A DNA stretch of 64,000 bases, taken from contig JAACJP010000020.1 of assembly GCA_013368375.1 (NCBI GenBank), positions 434,001 to 498,000 of the forward strand. Reading direction: 5' to 3'. Origin of the DNA: Tricholomella constricta (lineage: Eukaryota; Basidiomycota; Agaricomycetes; Agaricales; Lyophyllaceae). Under the pieces are notes generated by a model that saw only the letters and a program-made list of their open reading frames with translations, ran no database searches and was not told the origin of the DNA. Positions 43,740 through 56,691 of this stretch are shown here, one piece after another (position 1 is the first letter of the stretch; the number at the start of each line of letters is the position of its first letter). The translations under genes were made by a program, and so were the position numbers.

Positions 43740-44500
43740 TCTTAGGCAGCTTTGAGTCAATTTTGTTGGGCCCGATGTCTAAATGTCTTGGGGCGGTCTT
43801 GGGGAAGGGTTTTTTAAAAGCAAAAGTAGTGGTAGGATAGTTTACTTCTGAATTCACGCAATACTGTGACGCGAGAAATCTGAGTGCAGAGGACTCAAAT
43901 CTTCCCACAGTCGACAGGTGGTGGTATAGAATCAAGAAGCGGTCTGGGAAGACGATTATGAAGGTACTGAGTGGTAAGCATGGCATCGCCACAGAAAGAA
44001 GCTGGTAAACTGGACTCGGCAAGAGGGGTTTGGGTGATTTCTTTGAGGGTTCAAATATACCATTCAGCCTTTCCATTTTGTGCATGCACATAAGGAGCTG
44101 TGACTTGGTGGTCAATACCGCAAAGCAAGAAATGTTCCTTCATTTCTCCTCCAGTAAACCCCCCAGCGCCATCCGAGCAGACCGAGAGAACCTTGTTTCC
44201 CAATTTAAGTTCTCAAGAAGCTTCTGTGGACTTGTAATGCACAATAGCCTCGATAGCTGTGCACTGCTGACTCCTAGGTTCTCAGGATGGAGCTCTTGTC
44301 AATCCTATCAAGCACAATCAATGCAGCCTAAATGTTGAACACTCAGATCTGATATTCTGACTCTCGTTCCAGAGAAGAAGTAGAAAATCTCCTGCCCAGC
44401 TCCTGCCAAACAAATGCACAATGCACCAAACCACAACAACGGTTGGACGTCCATCATCGAAGGTTTAAAGCTGATCAACACAGACATGTATGTCGAACTT
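43740..44500 (-). pseudogene. Copia integrase remnant
   Basis: Minus-strand frame with VLSVCSDGAGGFTGGEMK, then LLCGIDHQVTAPYVHAQNG and KAEWYI before a stop (about 44210-44045). These correspond to the integrase motifs SDxGGEF and TAPxxPxQNGVAER. The catalytic Glu region is preserved as NGKAEW. Frames on both sides are broken. It is a different family from the Copia element at 2387. Confidence 0.6.
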
Positions 44501-44659
44501 GCTCCTCGTGCCCTGTCAATGTCCATAAAAACTCATGAATGCCCGCATGGCGCAGACCTACAGGTTGAAGTGGCAATGTTCACTCAGAGAGCGCAAACCT
44601 TGAAAAAAATGGTGGAATTCGAAGTTGTATTAGCTGAATAGTAATGAAGGTATGTACTA

Positions 44660-45017
44660 TGTACTACTCACCTAAAGGGGAATCTGAAGAGAATAGTTTA
44701 AGGATTCCCCATTGCTGAGGGGTGTGCTATATACAAGAGATTGTACAGTTGATTAAACAATGGTGTGTGGCATATGTATATTGCATGTTCCTAAGAGCGT
44801 CCGACCCTCATGGCTCAGGGTATGGAGCACAAGGTTGGATCATCACCCGTGACATTGGGAGTAGTGTTGGATCAGTTAATGGGTCAAGAAGGAAATTAAA
44901 TGAATGTAGGGATATGTACACAACACTGGGTCAGAGCATCAGGGATGTGGGACAGGAGTGATTGTGTGTAGTCAAAAAGTGATCAGTGAGCATCAGAGGG
45001 CATGAACGGGAGTTCTC
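44660..45017 (-). repeat. Degenerate LTR fragment (family of 1935-2385)
   Basis: Matches the 1935 LTR from its internal GGGGAATCC box (44680) through GGTCAGAGCATCAG to GAACGGGAGTTC. The first about 115 bp are missing and the sequence is AT-enriched. Confidence 0.7.
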
Positions 45018-45140
45018 CTTTCTCTTTGGATCTCCCTTTGCAAAGTAAGCCACTCTTTATGTTCCTTGCTGTACATAATATAACATTTGGATTTTCCTTT
45101 GCCAGTGTGACATGCTCCACTATAAGGTTGCCCTAAAAGT
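45018..45140 (+). repeat. Inverted LTR start fragment
   Basis: The reverse complement gives the first about 125 bp of the same LTR (TTAGGGCAACC, CACTGGCAAAGG, TTACTTTGCAAAGG). It is placed tail-to-tail with the fragment 44660-45017, so the LTR is split and partly inverted. Confidence 0.65.
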
Positions 45141-46189
45141 TGCTCCTACAATCTTGTCATTTGTCCAGCACACATTATTTTGTAGTATTGCACTCAATAT
45201 CTCTGTGGTATTTTTCTATCTGAACATTGCTACACTTTGGTCAATTATTACATGGATGTGGTCAGTCACTGGCTGCTGTATGTTATATTCAGTTATTTGT
45301 ATATGAAGTAAGAGAATTAGCTGTACCCAAAGTGTTCTCCTTGATAACATTGATCAGTGTCTCTGGCATCACTTTGATCAGTGTCTCTGGCATCACTTTG
45401 ACCTTCTTCTTGGTAACCTTGTCCTTCAGCTGTCTCATCTACTTTTTGTTGGTGCTTTGGCCACCAAGAATAGCCTTGAGCACGGATTTACATTGAGGTG
45501 ATTTGGAATAGACTTTGAGTGACTGTTGGAAGGAGCCTTGAGAACCAAAGATGGGATATGAATGTTCTGCAACAACAGCAAGTGCTAAAAAAACAATGCA
45601 TGTAAGTTTGGGCCATACAAAATAAAGGTGTATAAATAGTACACAGGACAAGGAAAATGATTTCTTGTTGTTTTGATGGAAGAGATGCAGCCTGTGAAAT
45701 TACCAAAGGTTAAGGGAAAATAATGAATGTGTCCACAACACTTGACTCACAGTGCTGGATAATTGTTGTATTATGGCGGAAGAGAAGAATTCCTGTTCAA
45801 AGCTTGTATCGCAACAAAGGATTGAGAGTTATGATGAAGCCCACTTCGTTCTAAATGATTGTATGAGTAAGAAGTGAGTTAAGCAATTTGAAAGCTTACA
45901 TGGACTCCCTACAGTGATGGCTGAAGTTGAAAACGTTGGTTACTAAGGACCGAGATAAAGCATACATACCAGCTGAAAAAGACATCATGAGTAAAGAGAT
46001 CAGGAAATGACTCATGCTGAAGGCAAATGAGCAGAAACGGGATACAAAATAATTCAAAAGTGTAAATAGAAAGGAAAGCTTACCATCTATAGGCAACAAT
46101 GTTGAGAATTATGTAGATGTTGTTTTGTTGAACTAGATATGACACTTACCTGAGATCAAATAATATCAGTATGGAAAAACTGATATCTA
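45141..46189 (-). other. Possible 3' exons of the GTPase-type gene or its duplicate
   Basis: On the minus strand an exon-like piece at about 45610-45440 starts after a T-rich acceptor and reads LAVVAEHSYPIFGSQGSF and SLKVYSKSPQCKSVLKAIL before a stop. This resembles the hydrophobic C-termini of Agaricomycete GTPase proteins. Two 24-bp tandem units (about 45350-45400) lie next to it. No full exon chain could be built. Confidence 0.3.
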
Positions 46190-48232
46190 TACCTCACACA
46201 GACACTACTCACATTCTGTCAGAAATAGACACTCAGCATGGTACAGGTTAGCCAGTGCAAATACTCACCTGTTTTGGGCCAAGTCACAGCTGCTGGTCAG
46301 CCTTGCACCTTACATAGGGCACTGACACCACCCACATACTGTCAGAAATGGCCCCAGACACTCAGCATGGAACAGGTTAGCCAATGCACATACTCACCTG
46401 TTTTGGGCCAAGTCATAGCTGCTGGTCAGCCTTACACCTTATGCAAGGCACTGACACCACTCACATACTGTCAGAAGTAGCCCTAGACACTCAGCATGGC
46501 ACAGGTTAGCCAATGCACATACTCACCTATTTCGGGCCAAATCATAGCTGCTGGTCAGCCTTACACCTTACACAGGGCACTGACACCACTCACGTCCTGT
46601 TAAAAATAGCCCCAGACACTCAACATGGCACAGGTTAGCCAGTGCACATACTCACCTGTTTTGGGCCAAGTCACAGCTGCTGGTTAGTCTTGCACCTTAC
46701 ACAGGGCACTGATACCACTGACCCACTATTAGAAATAGCCCCAGACACTCAGCATGGCACAGGTTAGCCAGTGTAGATACTCACCTGTTTTGGGCCAAGT
46801 CACACCTGCTGGTCAGCCTTGCACCTTACACAGGGCACTGACTCCACTCACAGCCTGTTAAAAATAGCCCCAGATACTCAGAAGGGCACAGGTTAGTCAG
46901 TGCAGATACTCACCTGTTTTTGGGCCAAGTCAGCATGGCACAGGTTAGCCAGTGTAGATACTCACCTGTTTTGGGCCAAGTCACACCTGCTGGTCAGCCT
47001 TGCACCTTACACAGGGCACTGACTCCACTCACAGCCTGTTAAAAATAGCCCCAGATACTCAGAAGGGCACAGGTTAGTCAGTGCAGATACTCACCTGTTT
47101 TGGGGCAAGTCACAGTTGCTGGTCAGCCTTGCACCTTACACAGGCCACTCACACCACTCACGACCTGTCAGAAATAGTCCCAGGCACTCAGCATGGTACA
47201 GATTAGCCAGTGCAGATACTCACCTGTTTGGGGCCCAAGTCACCGCTGCTGGTCAGCCTTGCACCTTACACAGGGCACTGACACCACTCACATACTGTCA
47301 GAAATAGATACTTAGAATGGCACAGGTTAGCCAGTGCACATACTCACCTGTTTTGGGCCAAGTCACAGCTGCTGGTCAGCCTTGCACCTTACACAGGCCA
47401 TTGATACCACTCACATCCTGTTAGAAATAGCCCCAGACACTCAGCATGGCACAGGTTAGCCAATGCACATACTCACCTGTTTTGGGCCAAGTCATAGCTG
47501 CTGGTCAGCCTTACACCTTATGCAAGGCACTGACACCACTCACATACTGTCAGAAGTAGCCCCAGACACTCAGCATGGCACAGGTTAGCCAATGCACATA
47601 CTCACCTGTTTCGGGCCAAATCATAGCTGCTGGTCAGCCTTGCACCTTACACAGGCAACTGACACCACTCACATCCTGTCAGAAATGGCCCCTGACACTC
47701 AGCATGGCACAGGTCATCCAGTGCACATACTCACCTGTTTTGGGCCAAGTCACAGCTGCTGATCAGCCTTGTACCTTACACAGGCCACTGACACCACTCA
47801 CATCCTGTCAGAAATAGCCCCAAACACTTAGCATGGCATAGGTTAGCCAGTACACATACTCACCTGTTTGGAGCCAAGTCACAGCTGCTGGTCAGCCTTG
47901 CACCTTACACAGGCCACTGACACCACTCACATACTGTCAGAAGTAGCCCCAGACACTCAGCATGGCACAGGTTAGCCAGTGCAGATACTCACCTATTTTG
48001 GGCCAAGCCACAGCTGCTGGTCAGTCTTCACCTTATATAGGACACTGGCACTACTCACCCACTGTCAAAAATAGCCCCAGACACTCAGCATGGCACAGGT
48101 CATCCAGTGCACATACTCACCTATTGTAGGCCAAGTCACAGCTGCTGGTCAGCCTTGCACCTTACACAAGACACTGACACCACTCACATTCTGTTAAAAA
48201 TTGCCCCAGATACTCAGCATAGCACAAGTTAG
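46190..48232. repeat. 129-bp tandem repeat array, about 16 units
   Basis: Units of about 129 bp recur from 46190 to 48232, recognisable by CACAGGTTAGCCAGTG, TACTCACCTG and CTGTCAGAAATAG. One unit near 46920 is truncated, and a block of about 180 bp (46769-46948) is duplicated at 46949-47128. Read on the plus strand each unit is 43 codons with one TAG, or TGG in two units, which yields spurious 60-80 codon ORFs. On the minus strand each unit carries a strong donor and acceptor motif 59 nt apart (see findings). Confidence 0.92.
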
Positions 48233-49525
48233 CTAGAATACTATTTTTACCTCCTGTAATTCCAAAAGTCAGCCACCAACAGCTCCATGTACACGTGATT
48301 TGACTTTAAGCATATAAATTTATACCTTTGCATGTGTATACCAACTTGCCATACTTTTTAAACATCTTTCAACATCATTTCTTTCCAATGTATATTCAAG
48401 AAATTCTCTGTAAAATCTTATTATGCTTCATTTGATATGTTATATACAAATTTCACTCACTCAATGCCATATTTGGTAGAAAGTTCTGCTGTACTTTGCT
48501 GCGTAGAAACAAATACTTGCATGAGAGTTTTGTCATCCAGAGCAAGTGAAGTTTGTTCAATCAGATCTTTGCATGTTGCCTCTGACTTGTCCATGTCTGT
48601 CAACCAAGCCCATTAATTGAAAGAACTAGTCAATCTCAAAATTTATATACCTTGGAGACAGACATGACCTTTGGGAGGATACTTGTGTTTATAAACATCA
48701 AGGCCAGGACGCAGCCTATCAAAATCTGCAATTGCTTTTTTGGGGGCTAAAGCACGTGCTTGTTGCACATCATTGATCTGGTTCAGCAATTCACCAAATG
48801 TAGAAGCAATAAATCCATCAAACTTGGTAAAAAGTAAAATAACTGGAACTATTCCAACCATTGAACACAGTGAAAGGCATAACAAATACAATTCACACCT
48901 TTTCCAGTTCCACACTCATTGAAAAAAAACTCCTCTGCTCTTGTAACAAGACGATCATTGTCCATTGGGAGGCAATACCTGTTTTTGTTTGAGGATAAAT
49001 CATCAGAAAATCTGAATTATGTTTCCACACCAGATGACATGGAGCTGTTCACGAAGTTTGTTCTCCTGGGCACGCTTCATGATGAAGTTCTTCACAGCCT
49101 CCAACTCCTTGACACCCCCAGATTCGAAGCCGCGAGAGTCGTGAAAAATGAATCCTGGGTTGCTTCGAAAGACCAATTCATGGTTGATGTCATGCATGCC
49201 ACGCTATGTATCCAGGTCAGATCACATACCTTTGCAATTGGGAACACCAACCTTTGCTGATGGATCAACAGTCGCTAGATCAACCTGTAAACCATGAACA
49301 ACCAGTAAAGGCTCGGCCGAAGGTGATATGCCCGGCACACACCTTGTATCCCTCACTATCGAATATTTCTGGGTCCTCTGTGGTGTTGCACACTTTCTGA
49401 AGAATCGTCGTCTTTCCGGCGTTGGCTCTTCCGATGATGAGAATGCGGAATCGCCCAGCTTTCTTTCGAAGACGTCGAGCAACATCTGCAGGGATGTCAC
49501 CACTCCTGGAGTCGTTCTCAGACAT
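48233..49525 (-). CDS. P-loop GTPase domain protein
   Basis: Exons inferred on the minus strand: 49525-49343, 49284-49252, 49203-49031, 48978-48899, 48848-48651, 48596-48461, 48407-48326 and possibly 48253-48233. All phases agree, giving about 301 residues. Motifs: P-loop GRANAGKTT (about 32-40), switch II-like HDSRGFESGG, and the guanine-specificity motif LLFTKFD. The RRLRKKAGRFRILIIG start is typical of an Agaricomycete family of unknown role. Family members often have a hydrophobic C-terminus; in this model the stop falls at the edge of the 129-bp repeat array. Either the protein ends here or splicing continues through the array to exons near 45.5 kb. Confidence 0.72.
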
Positions 49526-50369
49526 CGCGGGTAAGTGTATTTGACTCTGAGCAGGTATTCAATATCCTGTCATAATGGCGAAGTTGATAAGGCGTACAGG
49601 TTTACTCTTTGCGTAGCTGAAGAGCAGATGTGAGTGGGATCGTGTAGGTGCAAGATCAAGATGTTGTTGACAACTCCGACTCCCGACCGTTGTCAAAACG
49701 TTCAAGTGCCCTCCCTCCTCTGCCATTCTTTACTACTAAAGTATCTGCACGCACTCGTGTTGCGCATCGTCAGCCTTGCATCCTTAGCCCGACAAGTCCG
49801 TCCACCCGGGAGCATGTGCAAGCTAGGAAGGATTGGGACGAAGTAGATACGTCTGGACCAGATGAACCGGCAAGTACTCGCGTAGACGAGTGGGAACAGA
49901 ATTCGCCGAGTTTCAGCTCCCCAAACTTGAGAGAGTTATTCAAGCGCATGATTTACAAGGTCTGTGTAACTCTATGGTTCTATGGATTTACGCATCGTTA
50001 CAGGGTGTTACGCAGCGGTGCCCGCCCATCCTTAATCCACGGCACTTGCATCACTTGCTGAGAAGCATCGAAACAACGTAGTTCAAGGCTATAACTCGCT
50101 CCAAAAAAGACCTAGCGTCCGCAAGCTTTACCGCTGGCTGCGATAGCTGTCGGACTAGCGTATTGAATGTACTTCATCGATCGTGAACAGAAATTCATGT
50201 AGGGGTCGTCGACATTGGTGACCATCGGCGACGCGTGTCCATACTACATAGGTCTCAATGACAAGTCTTTCACTTTCCGAGTTCGCGAGTAGCGATAACT
50301 ACTGACATCTGTGTCGAAAGCGTTAGAATTTAGCGATCGGGAGACACAGGACTTGCAGCGCGATGCGAC
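49526..50369. other. Spacer upstream of the GTPase gene
   Basis: Should contain the GTPase promoter. A plus-strand frame at 49648-50061 (137 codons, Ser/Pro-rich start, then VDEWEQNSPSFSSPNLREL) could be a small gene or an exon, but has no domain, partner exon or start context to support it. Confidence 0.25.
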
Positions 50370-53300
50370 ATGGTAACGGAAGTTGGATCTTCAGGCCAGC
50401 ATGCGCTTTACCCTATCAAGAGAGAAACAAAACCAAAACAGACATCCTCGCGGTTACAAAGCAGTCTGGAGCAGCCGTCGACGTTGTCGTCGTCGTCTCA
50501 GGCTCATCAGTGGCAGAGCAACGTCGTTTCAAAACCGGAGACTCGAGTCCACTGCATCCTCTTTCCAGTTTGACAACCTAGTCAGCAGCCTTGCGCGAAT
50601 GACCAGCGTCAAACCATATGCAAGTGCTCCGAGCGAGATCTAATTCGGGTCCTTTGGGGATACAGGACAGACGAGTAGTGGTAGCTATGCGACGACAGGC
50701 GGCCTTCATTGTGTTCCGGGTGGGGTCTACGAGGAGGACTTGCCCGCTGTTTCTTTCTCCCCCGCGACTTCGTCAGCCAGCGCGGTCTGTGACAATGTTG
50801 GGCGTCAGTACGGTTCGGAGTTCATGCGAAGCGTGTAGACACACACCTGGATGCCACCAACGCCGGCCTCCCAGCGCTGGAACTTGAGGCTGGCGAGTCC
50901 CCTCCGCTCAGCAAGCAGGTGTTGGTCCTCCTTGAACGGAAGCAGAGCAGTAGGCGCAAAAGGAGTTGCTGTTCGTCTCGAGGCCAGCGCCAAGTGCGGG
51001 ATACTACACCTGGAACGCGAGAGTGAACTGCTTAGATCTGAATTGGCTGTTCTTCGAGTACATCCACATCCCGACGGGTCTCCACAAGCCCATCCTGCGG
51101 CACTGCTGGTGCAGCAGCTTATTCTCTCCCTTCGCCGGCTTCCGATAAACTATCTCTGGCGGAAGAGGCGCTTCTGGAACGGACGACCGAGTTGGCACAA
51201 GCGACGGAAGAGGCTGCCAAGGCAAAGCTTACGGCTGACAGCGCCTATGAACTGGCGGCACGAACCCGTGGACGCGAGGAAGCGGGGAAATTGAGAGAGT
51301 TGGAACTGGAGTGGAAGGTCAAAGCTGCCGAAGAGACCGTGAAGATGTCGAACCTGGTGGTGAACGAGTACGCCGGCTTGGTGCGATCCTTGGCTTCCAA
51401 GCCTGGTGCAGACTCAACCTCGGACCTTCAATCGAGCTCCCCAGCTCTTCTGGACGGGCGTGTGCAGAATGGCGGTGCGAAGCTGATGGACAGCTTGTCA
51501 GAGGGGAAATTGGGTCTACAACGGTTGCTGTCTGAATCTGGTCTGAATTCTCTGCTGAAACGGAGAAGTTACAAAAGGGCCTCCTTCAAGCGCAAGCGGA
51601 ACTTGCGGTTTCTGAAGCCAAACGCGATGCGGAGACGAAGAACACGGAGCAGTGTCGGGTTGAGCTGGCCCAGGCCCAATTCGAATTACAACAGCTGAAA
51701 ATCGATGATAACGCCGCCGCGAAGATGGTTTCCAGATACATGTACGTTGTTTTAGACGCATCTCATGCAGCTTAGCTCATCCTCTTCCCGATCATACAGG
51801 AAGTTTTCACAGAAATCTACTGATACGCTACAAGATGCCATGACTGCTTTGAAGACCCGTCATACCGCAACGGTTGACACACTGTCCGCTCAGCTCTTAG
51901 AACTCTCATCACGTCTCCATTTTGTCGAATCCCAGTCAGAGAAACTCCGCCAGGCTCTCGACGAACTCGGCGGCGAAATGGCGAAGGAAGCGTACTGCCG
52001 CCGAAGGGAAGTTGCTTTGCGCATCCGTATGGTCAACCGGGAGGAGAAGCTACGCGAAGAGCTCGAGAGATGGGTTTTGCGAGCAGAGGAGGCACTGGAG
52101 CGGAAAAATGCTGAGCCTCAAGGGGTGCAGGACAGGATGATATTAGACGCTCGCGCAATTTTGTCGGATACCCTCGGCGGGTCGTCATCCACTTCCTCTG
52201 GATCTGTTGCTCGCCTGATAACCGCTCAGAACGCAGTTGAGTCGCTCACGGCGGAATTGGAGCTGGAGACGACGCGCCGATTGGAGCTGGAGAAGTTACT
52301 CGCTGACACCGTGATAAAGGCACCTGACGACCTGACAGCAGTCAATGGCGACGCAACTGCTCACTTCAAACCGTTATCAAGGCCCCTTCCAGCCTCATAT
52401 GAATCACCAACTCTTCATGCCGTTGTCCCCTCAGAGAGCCCGCCTTCTGTCCCGCTTGCTGTCGATGCCAAGGATTTGGAGGAATCAAAGCCCTGGCCTA
52501 AAGACGAGTTGCCCACTAGACCCGATGTCCTCGCGCCAGATCTAGCGCCAGCCTTGGACGCCATCGCAGGCGGTGACCACACGTCCACCGCAGGGAAGAC
52601 CAGCCCGAACGGTATATATACCACATCGATCACCGCAGCTTTCAATAAATATAACTTCATCAGATACCTCCCTTCCTGAGGGCGGCGAGGAAATGCCAGG
52701 CGCATCATCTTCCCTCCCCTGGACGATGATCAAAAACCTGAAAAGAGCGTAAGGCTTGATCATGAAGCAACACATCCGCTGCCTGCGGAAACGCAGGATG
52801 AAACGCAGCAACTGGAGCCTGTATCAGTACCAGGAGGTAAACCTCCACCATCATCAACATTCCCAGTTCCACCTCAGAACGTAAGACCCTCATCTCATGT
52901 GCGCTATCCATCTCGAAGACCCTCCTCCGCTTTCTCATCGCCTCCTCGCCGAACTGACCAAGGCCAAAAATCGCTACGACGCACTCCAACGCGCTCTGCG
53001 CGATTGTCACCTTGTATCAGAAACCCTTTCGGGCAACGTCTCAGCACCGCTTGATTCCACGACGACAACAGGGATTGTACCGCCCGAAGTGCTGCGCACA
53101 GCCCTGTAGCGTCCGAACGACTACACAGAGGACGCACGAGTCGAGCTGGAGATACGCGTGGCGGATGAGGCGCTCGTAGCCCGTGGATACGAGACATTAC
53201 TTTCCATTCCCGGCGCTCTGTCCTCCTCCGCGTCCGCCACCCTCTCCTCTGAAGAGGACGATAGCCTTAGTCACCCGGACATCGGACGCCAAGTGGAGGA

Positions 53301-53493
53301 CTTTGTCTCGGGTGCAGACCCCAGTGTCGATAAAGCCCTGTGGAGCCTCACGCGGGAACTCGAGGATATACAGCATGACATCGCCGCTCTCAAGCGTGCC
53401 GTGCATGACGAGGTGGTCTCTCCATCGTCGGCGCCGCTGACGGGCTCCTCGATAACGACAAACGGCAGCGGTGGCGGTGGCTGGGCGTCGTGA
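50370..53493 (+). pseudogene. Decayed coiled-coil protein gene
   Basis: A long plus-strand coding region that changes frame several times. Ser-rich start (to about 50640), then LEASAKCGILHLERESELLR, LAEEALLERTTELAQATEE and RKFSQKSTDTLQDAMTALK with long heptad-rich helices, a Pro-rich part (LDDDQKPEKSV) and a last helical segment ending in SGGGGWAS-like sequence. Two introns look real (51742-51799, 52612-52663). An 11-nt near-duplication at about 51530-51550 and a C-run change near 52715 shift the frame, and TAG at 53107-53109 stops it. I know similar basidiomycete coiled-coil proteins but cannot name one. Alternatively, missed short introns explain some shifts. Confidence 0.5.
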
Positions 53494-55157
53494 TTCCGTA
53501 ACACGCCCGCCAGTCCCGCATCATCCAAATCAGGCCTGGGATCTGCGAACGGGCCCGCACCATTGTTCGCGCCTCCATGCCATGATCATGGATAAATTAT
53601 TCTCATCATCGAACTATCTTGGCAATGCGTATAGTACTGACTCTATGGTGCTTTTAGGGCCTGCTGCTCAAAACTCAGGATAGAATAGAAGAACCTCCGA
53701 TTCAATCATCCAACTTGCGATGCAGCGGCCTCCTATCACACCGTCAAACCTTCAGAATGTAACGTTTCCGTCTCGATAACCGTATAGAATCAAAACTTCA
53801 CCGTAGCTCCAAGCCTCGTCGGTGTGACTTGACGGTGATCTATAGTAAATTTCCCGGCTTTGATGTGCTTAGCCTATAGCGACATGGCGACTGACTTTCG
53901 GCAATGAGATGGAAAATCGATCCTCAACGTCTTCGCTTCTCTGCCTCCCAGAATTCCCGAGAGTGCCATTGATGACTTTTCCCACACAGGCAGGACCAGA
54001 GGTGCCGATGGAGGTCCAATACACACCCCTCCCACTGTCTTGTCCGCCTGGATCCCTTCCTTACTATCTAAAGCAATCGGGAGGCTTCATTGTGGAATGA
54101 GCTCAGATCTCTTCACAGGATTCTCCGATACCTTTGGTTGAGCGCAACTTGTCTTCACTGAACATTGAACCGTAGCTAGTGTCGTAGGCTGTTTTCGAGT
54201 CGCCACCGGTGGTCGGGCGGAGGATGATTCAGGTCTTGAATTGCTTGATGGGACCATGTCATGGAGTTTGCTTATTGTATTTTCGTGACGTGGGCTTTTG
54301 GTCATTGTGAGGGAACAAATGAAGCAAATCCATGAAAGCTATCCTGACACAGTGTGAGCGACGTCAGTACGAATGTACTGTACATTTAAAACTAACTCAG
54401 CCTAGACATCCGCCTCAATAACGACCCCACAGCGCACAGCGCTCACGCGTAGTACGGTCCAGGTCCACATCATCTCCAAAAAAAAACCAAAAGATAGAGA
54501 AAAAGAGAAAACGGCAACCACCCAAAACCGCTTCAACTTGGCCTCCATGTGGCGTCCTTCGCTACAAATGTATAAAGTAATGCCTACATACATAACATAA
54601 CATACATACATGTACATGTCTCTAGTTAGTTTTAGTTTTGAAGCCTGATTACACACCATCATTCTCTGTCCGTCTCGGGTGGTGATGGCGATGCGTGAGT
54701 GTGAGTGATGTCGATGTCGATGAGGTGAGATACAAGCAAAATTGAGAGGAGGTGGAGGGGGGGGGGAAGGGGGTGAGTGAGTGTCTAAGGGGACTTTTTT
54801 GTCATGTCGCAAGATATGGATGGATATGTGTGTGTGTGTGGTCCGTCCGAGAATGAGAGAAGCCGGAATTGAGTACAAGAAGAGGGTAGAGGGTGTGGAG
54901 GTGTGGGGAGGGAGAAGGAAATGAGGAGCACCTGGCGCAGGGCAGGTAGGATAAGAGGGCGCAGCACTTCACAAGAACGAGGAACGACCGGATAAAATAG
55001 GGGGGAAAAAAGACAAAAACGAAGAAAAGAAGATAATGAACCACCATGCGCCACGCGCGAACGAGCACCGCCGAAGATTCCAGGCAAGCAATCGCATACA
55101 CACAAGAGGTCGAAGGCAAGCCACCGTCACCCCATCACGTCTCCAGCCAGCCTAAGC
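53494..55157. other. Intergenic and skn7 3' region
   Basis: No gene supported. It includes poly-A and poly-G runs and short simple repeats (for example GTGTGTGTGTG near 54830). Several ORFs of 70-160 codons on the minus strand are low complexity and unsupported. Confidence 0.5.
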
Positions 55158-56658
55158 CTACTCCACAACCTCCAACCGACTCCTCTTCTCCCTCCCACTC
55201 CCTTCCCCCTCCACCTCCCCATCCGCATCAACCTCCAGCCCCCTCTTCTCCCCCCCTCCTCCCCCTCCCCCTCCCCCTCTTCCACCACCTCTTCCACCTC
55301 CACCCCCACCCCCACCACTCCCGGAGTCAAGAGCCATAGCCCCCTCAATCCCGCCCATAAACCCCTCCCCATTAACAATATTCTGCAAAATCATATTATA
55401 CTGCTCGTCCGTCAGCCCCATCCCCGCCAAAGGGTTGATCCGCCCGTCGTCCTCCACGTCAAAACCAAAGCCAAACCCGAAGCCGAACGGCGCCAAATTC
55501 GAATTTGAAGATGAAGTTGAATTTGAATTTGACATTGACATTGACATTGAAGTCGACATTGGCATCGGGACGAGGTCCATGGTCGAGCCGGGTGCGGGTG
55601 CGGAGATGGATGCGGAGGTGCTGGTGCTGGTGCTGGCGCCGGGGGTGGTGAAAGCGGCCTCGAAAGAGGGGTCCGAGAGCGGTGGGATCCCGAGGGAGCG
55701 CGGGACGCTGGTGCTGCGCATGTGTTGCTGGATCACTTTGAGGTGCATGAGGTGTTTCTGTCAAGAGGGCGCATGAATGAGGAGGAGGTTGATTATAGGA
55801 GGGATAGGAAGAACGGAACGGAACGGACCTCGAGCATGTCGAGCAGCCCTTCTTTGGTGAAGGGCTTGGGGAGGATGTCGTTCATGCCTGGAGGTGGAGG
55901 CGGATGTAAGTATGTTTTTAGGTGGGCATCAAGGGCGGATGGATGGACGTACCGGAGGAGTAGTAGGTCATGATCTCGTTAGGCTTGGAGTTGCTCGTCA
56001 TAGATATGATCGGCGTCATATAATCAAACTTGCGTATGAGCGACGTTGCAGACACGCCGTCCAGCTTCGGCATCACAATATCCTGTTTTCGACAAAACAA
56101 CATGGTAAGTAAGTATCAGTGTGCTGAACCAAAGAAAGCCACAAAATAAAATAAATATTAAAAAAAGAGGAAGAGCCTAACGCACCATCAGCACCAAATC
56201 ATACTTTTCCAAATTCATCTTATTGACAGCGCCGACCCCATCGACGGCCACATCGATCGTGCACCCAAACACCTGCAAGAACTTGCTGCTGAGCTTGCGG
56301 CTCACCGCATCGTCGTCCACCAGGAGCACGCGCGGGGGCACCGCCCAGCCAGGTACGAACGTCGAGCGCCGCACCCGCAACTTTTGCTGGCTCTCCGACG
56401 ATGATGGGGAAGGCGACGGCGATTGGGTCTTGGACACCTGCGACTGCGAGGAAGAGGAAGAGGCCTCCGTGCCTCTGAACCCACCACCTCCATAGGGTTG
56501 CACGTCAAAGCCACCACCGCCACCACCGCCACCCCACCCATTCCCATTGCCAGCGCCAGAACCACTGCTATTGCTATTGCTCGGCCCGGTACCATCAGCT
56601 GAGCGCGGCATCAGGTGCCCAACAGTATACACCTGCAGCCCCTCGTGCTCCTCCCCCA

Positions 56659-56691
<33 letters not shown>

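Noticed and set aside
46238..47817. 60-80 codon ORFs in the satellite as repeat proteins
   Set aside because: They arise because the unit is 129 bp (43 codons); most units have TAG at the same place and no start or partner exon is seen.
46190..48232. CRISPR-like array
   Set aside because: Repeats are contiguous 129-bp units without unique spacers and the genome is eukaryotic.
54402..54878. Minus-strand 158-codon ORF
   Set aside because: Simple-sequence 3' region of skn7; no domain or splice context.
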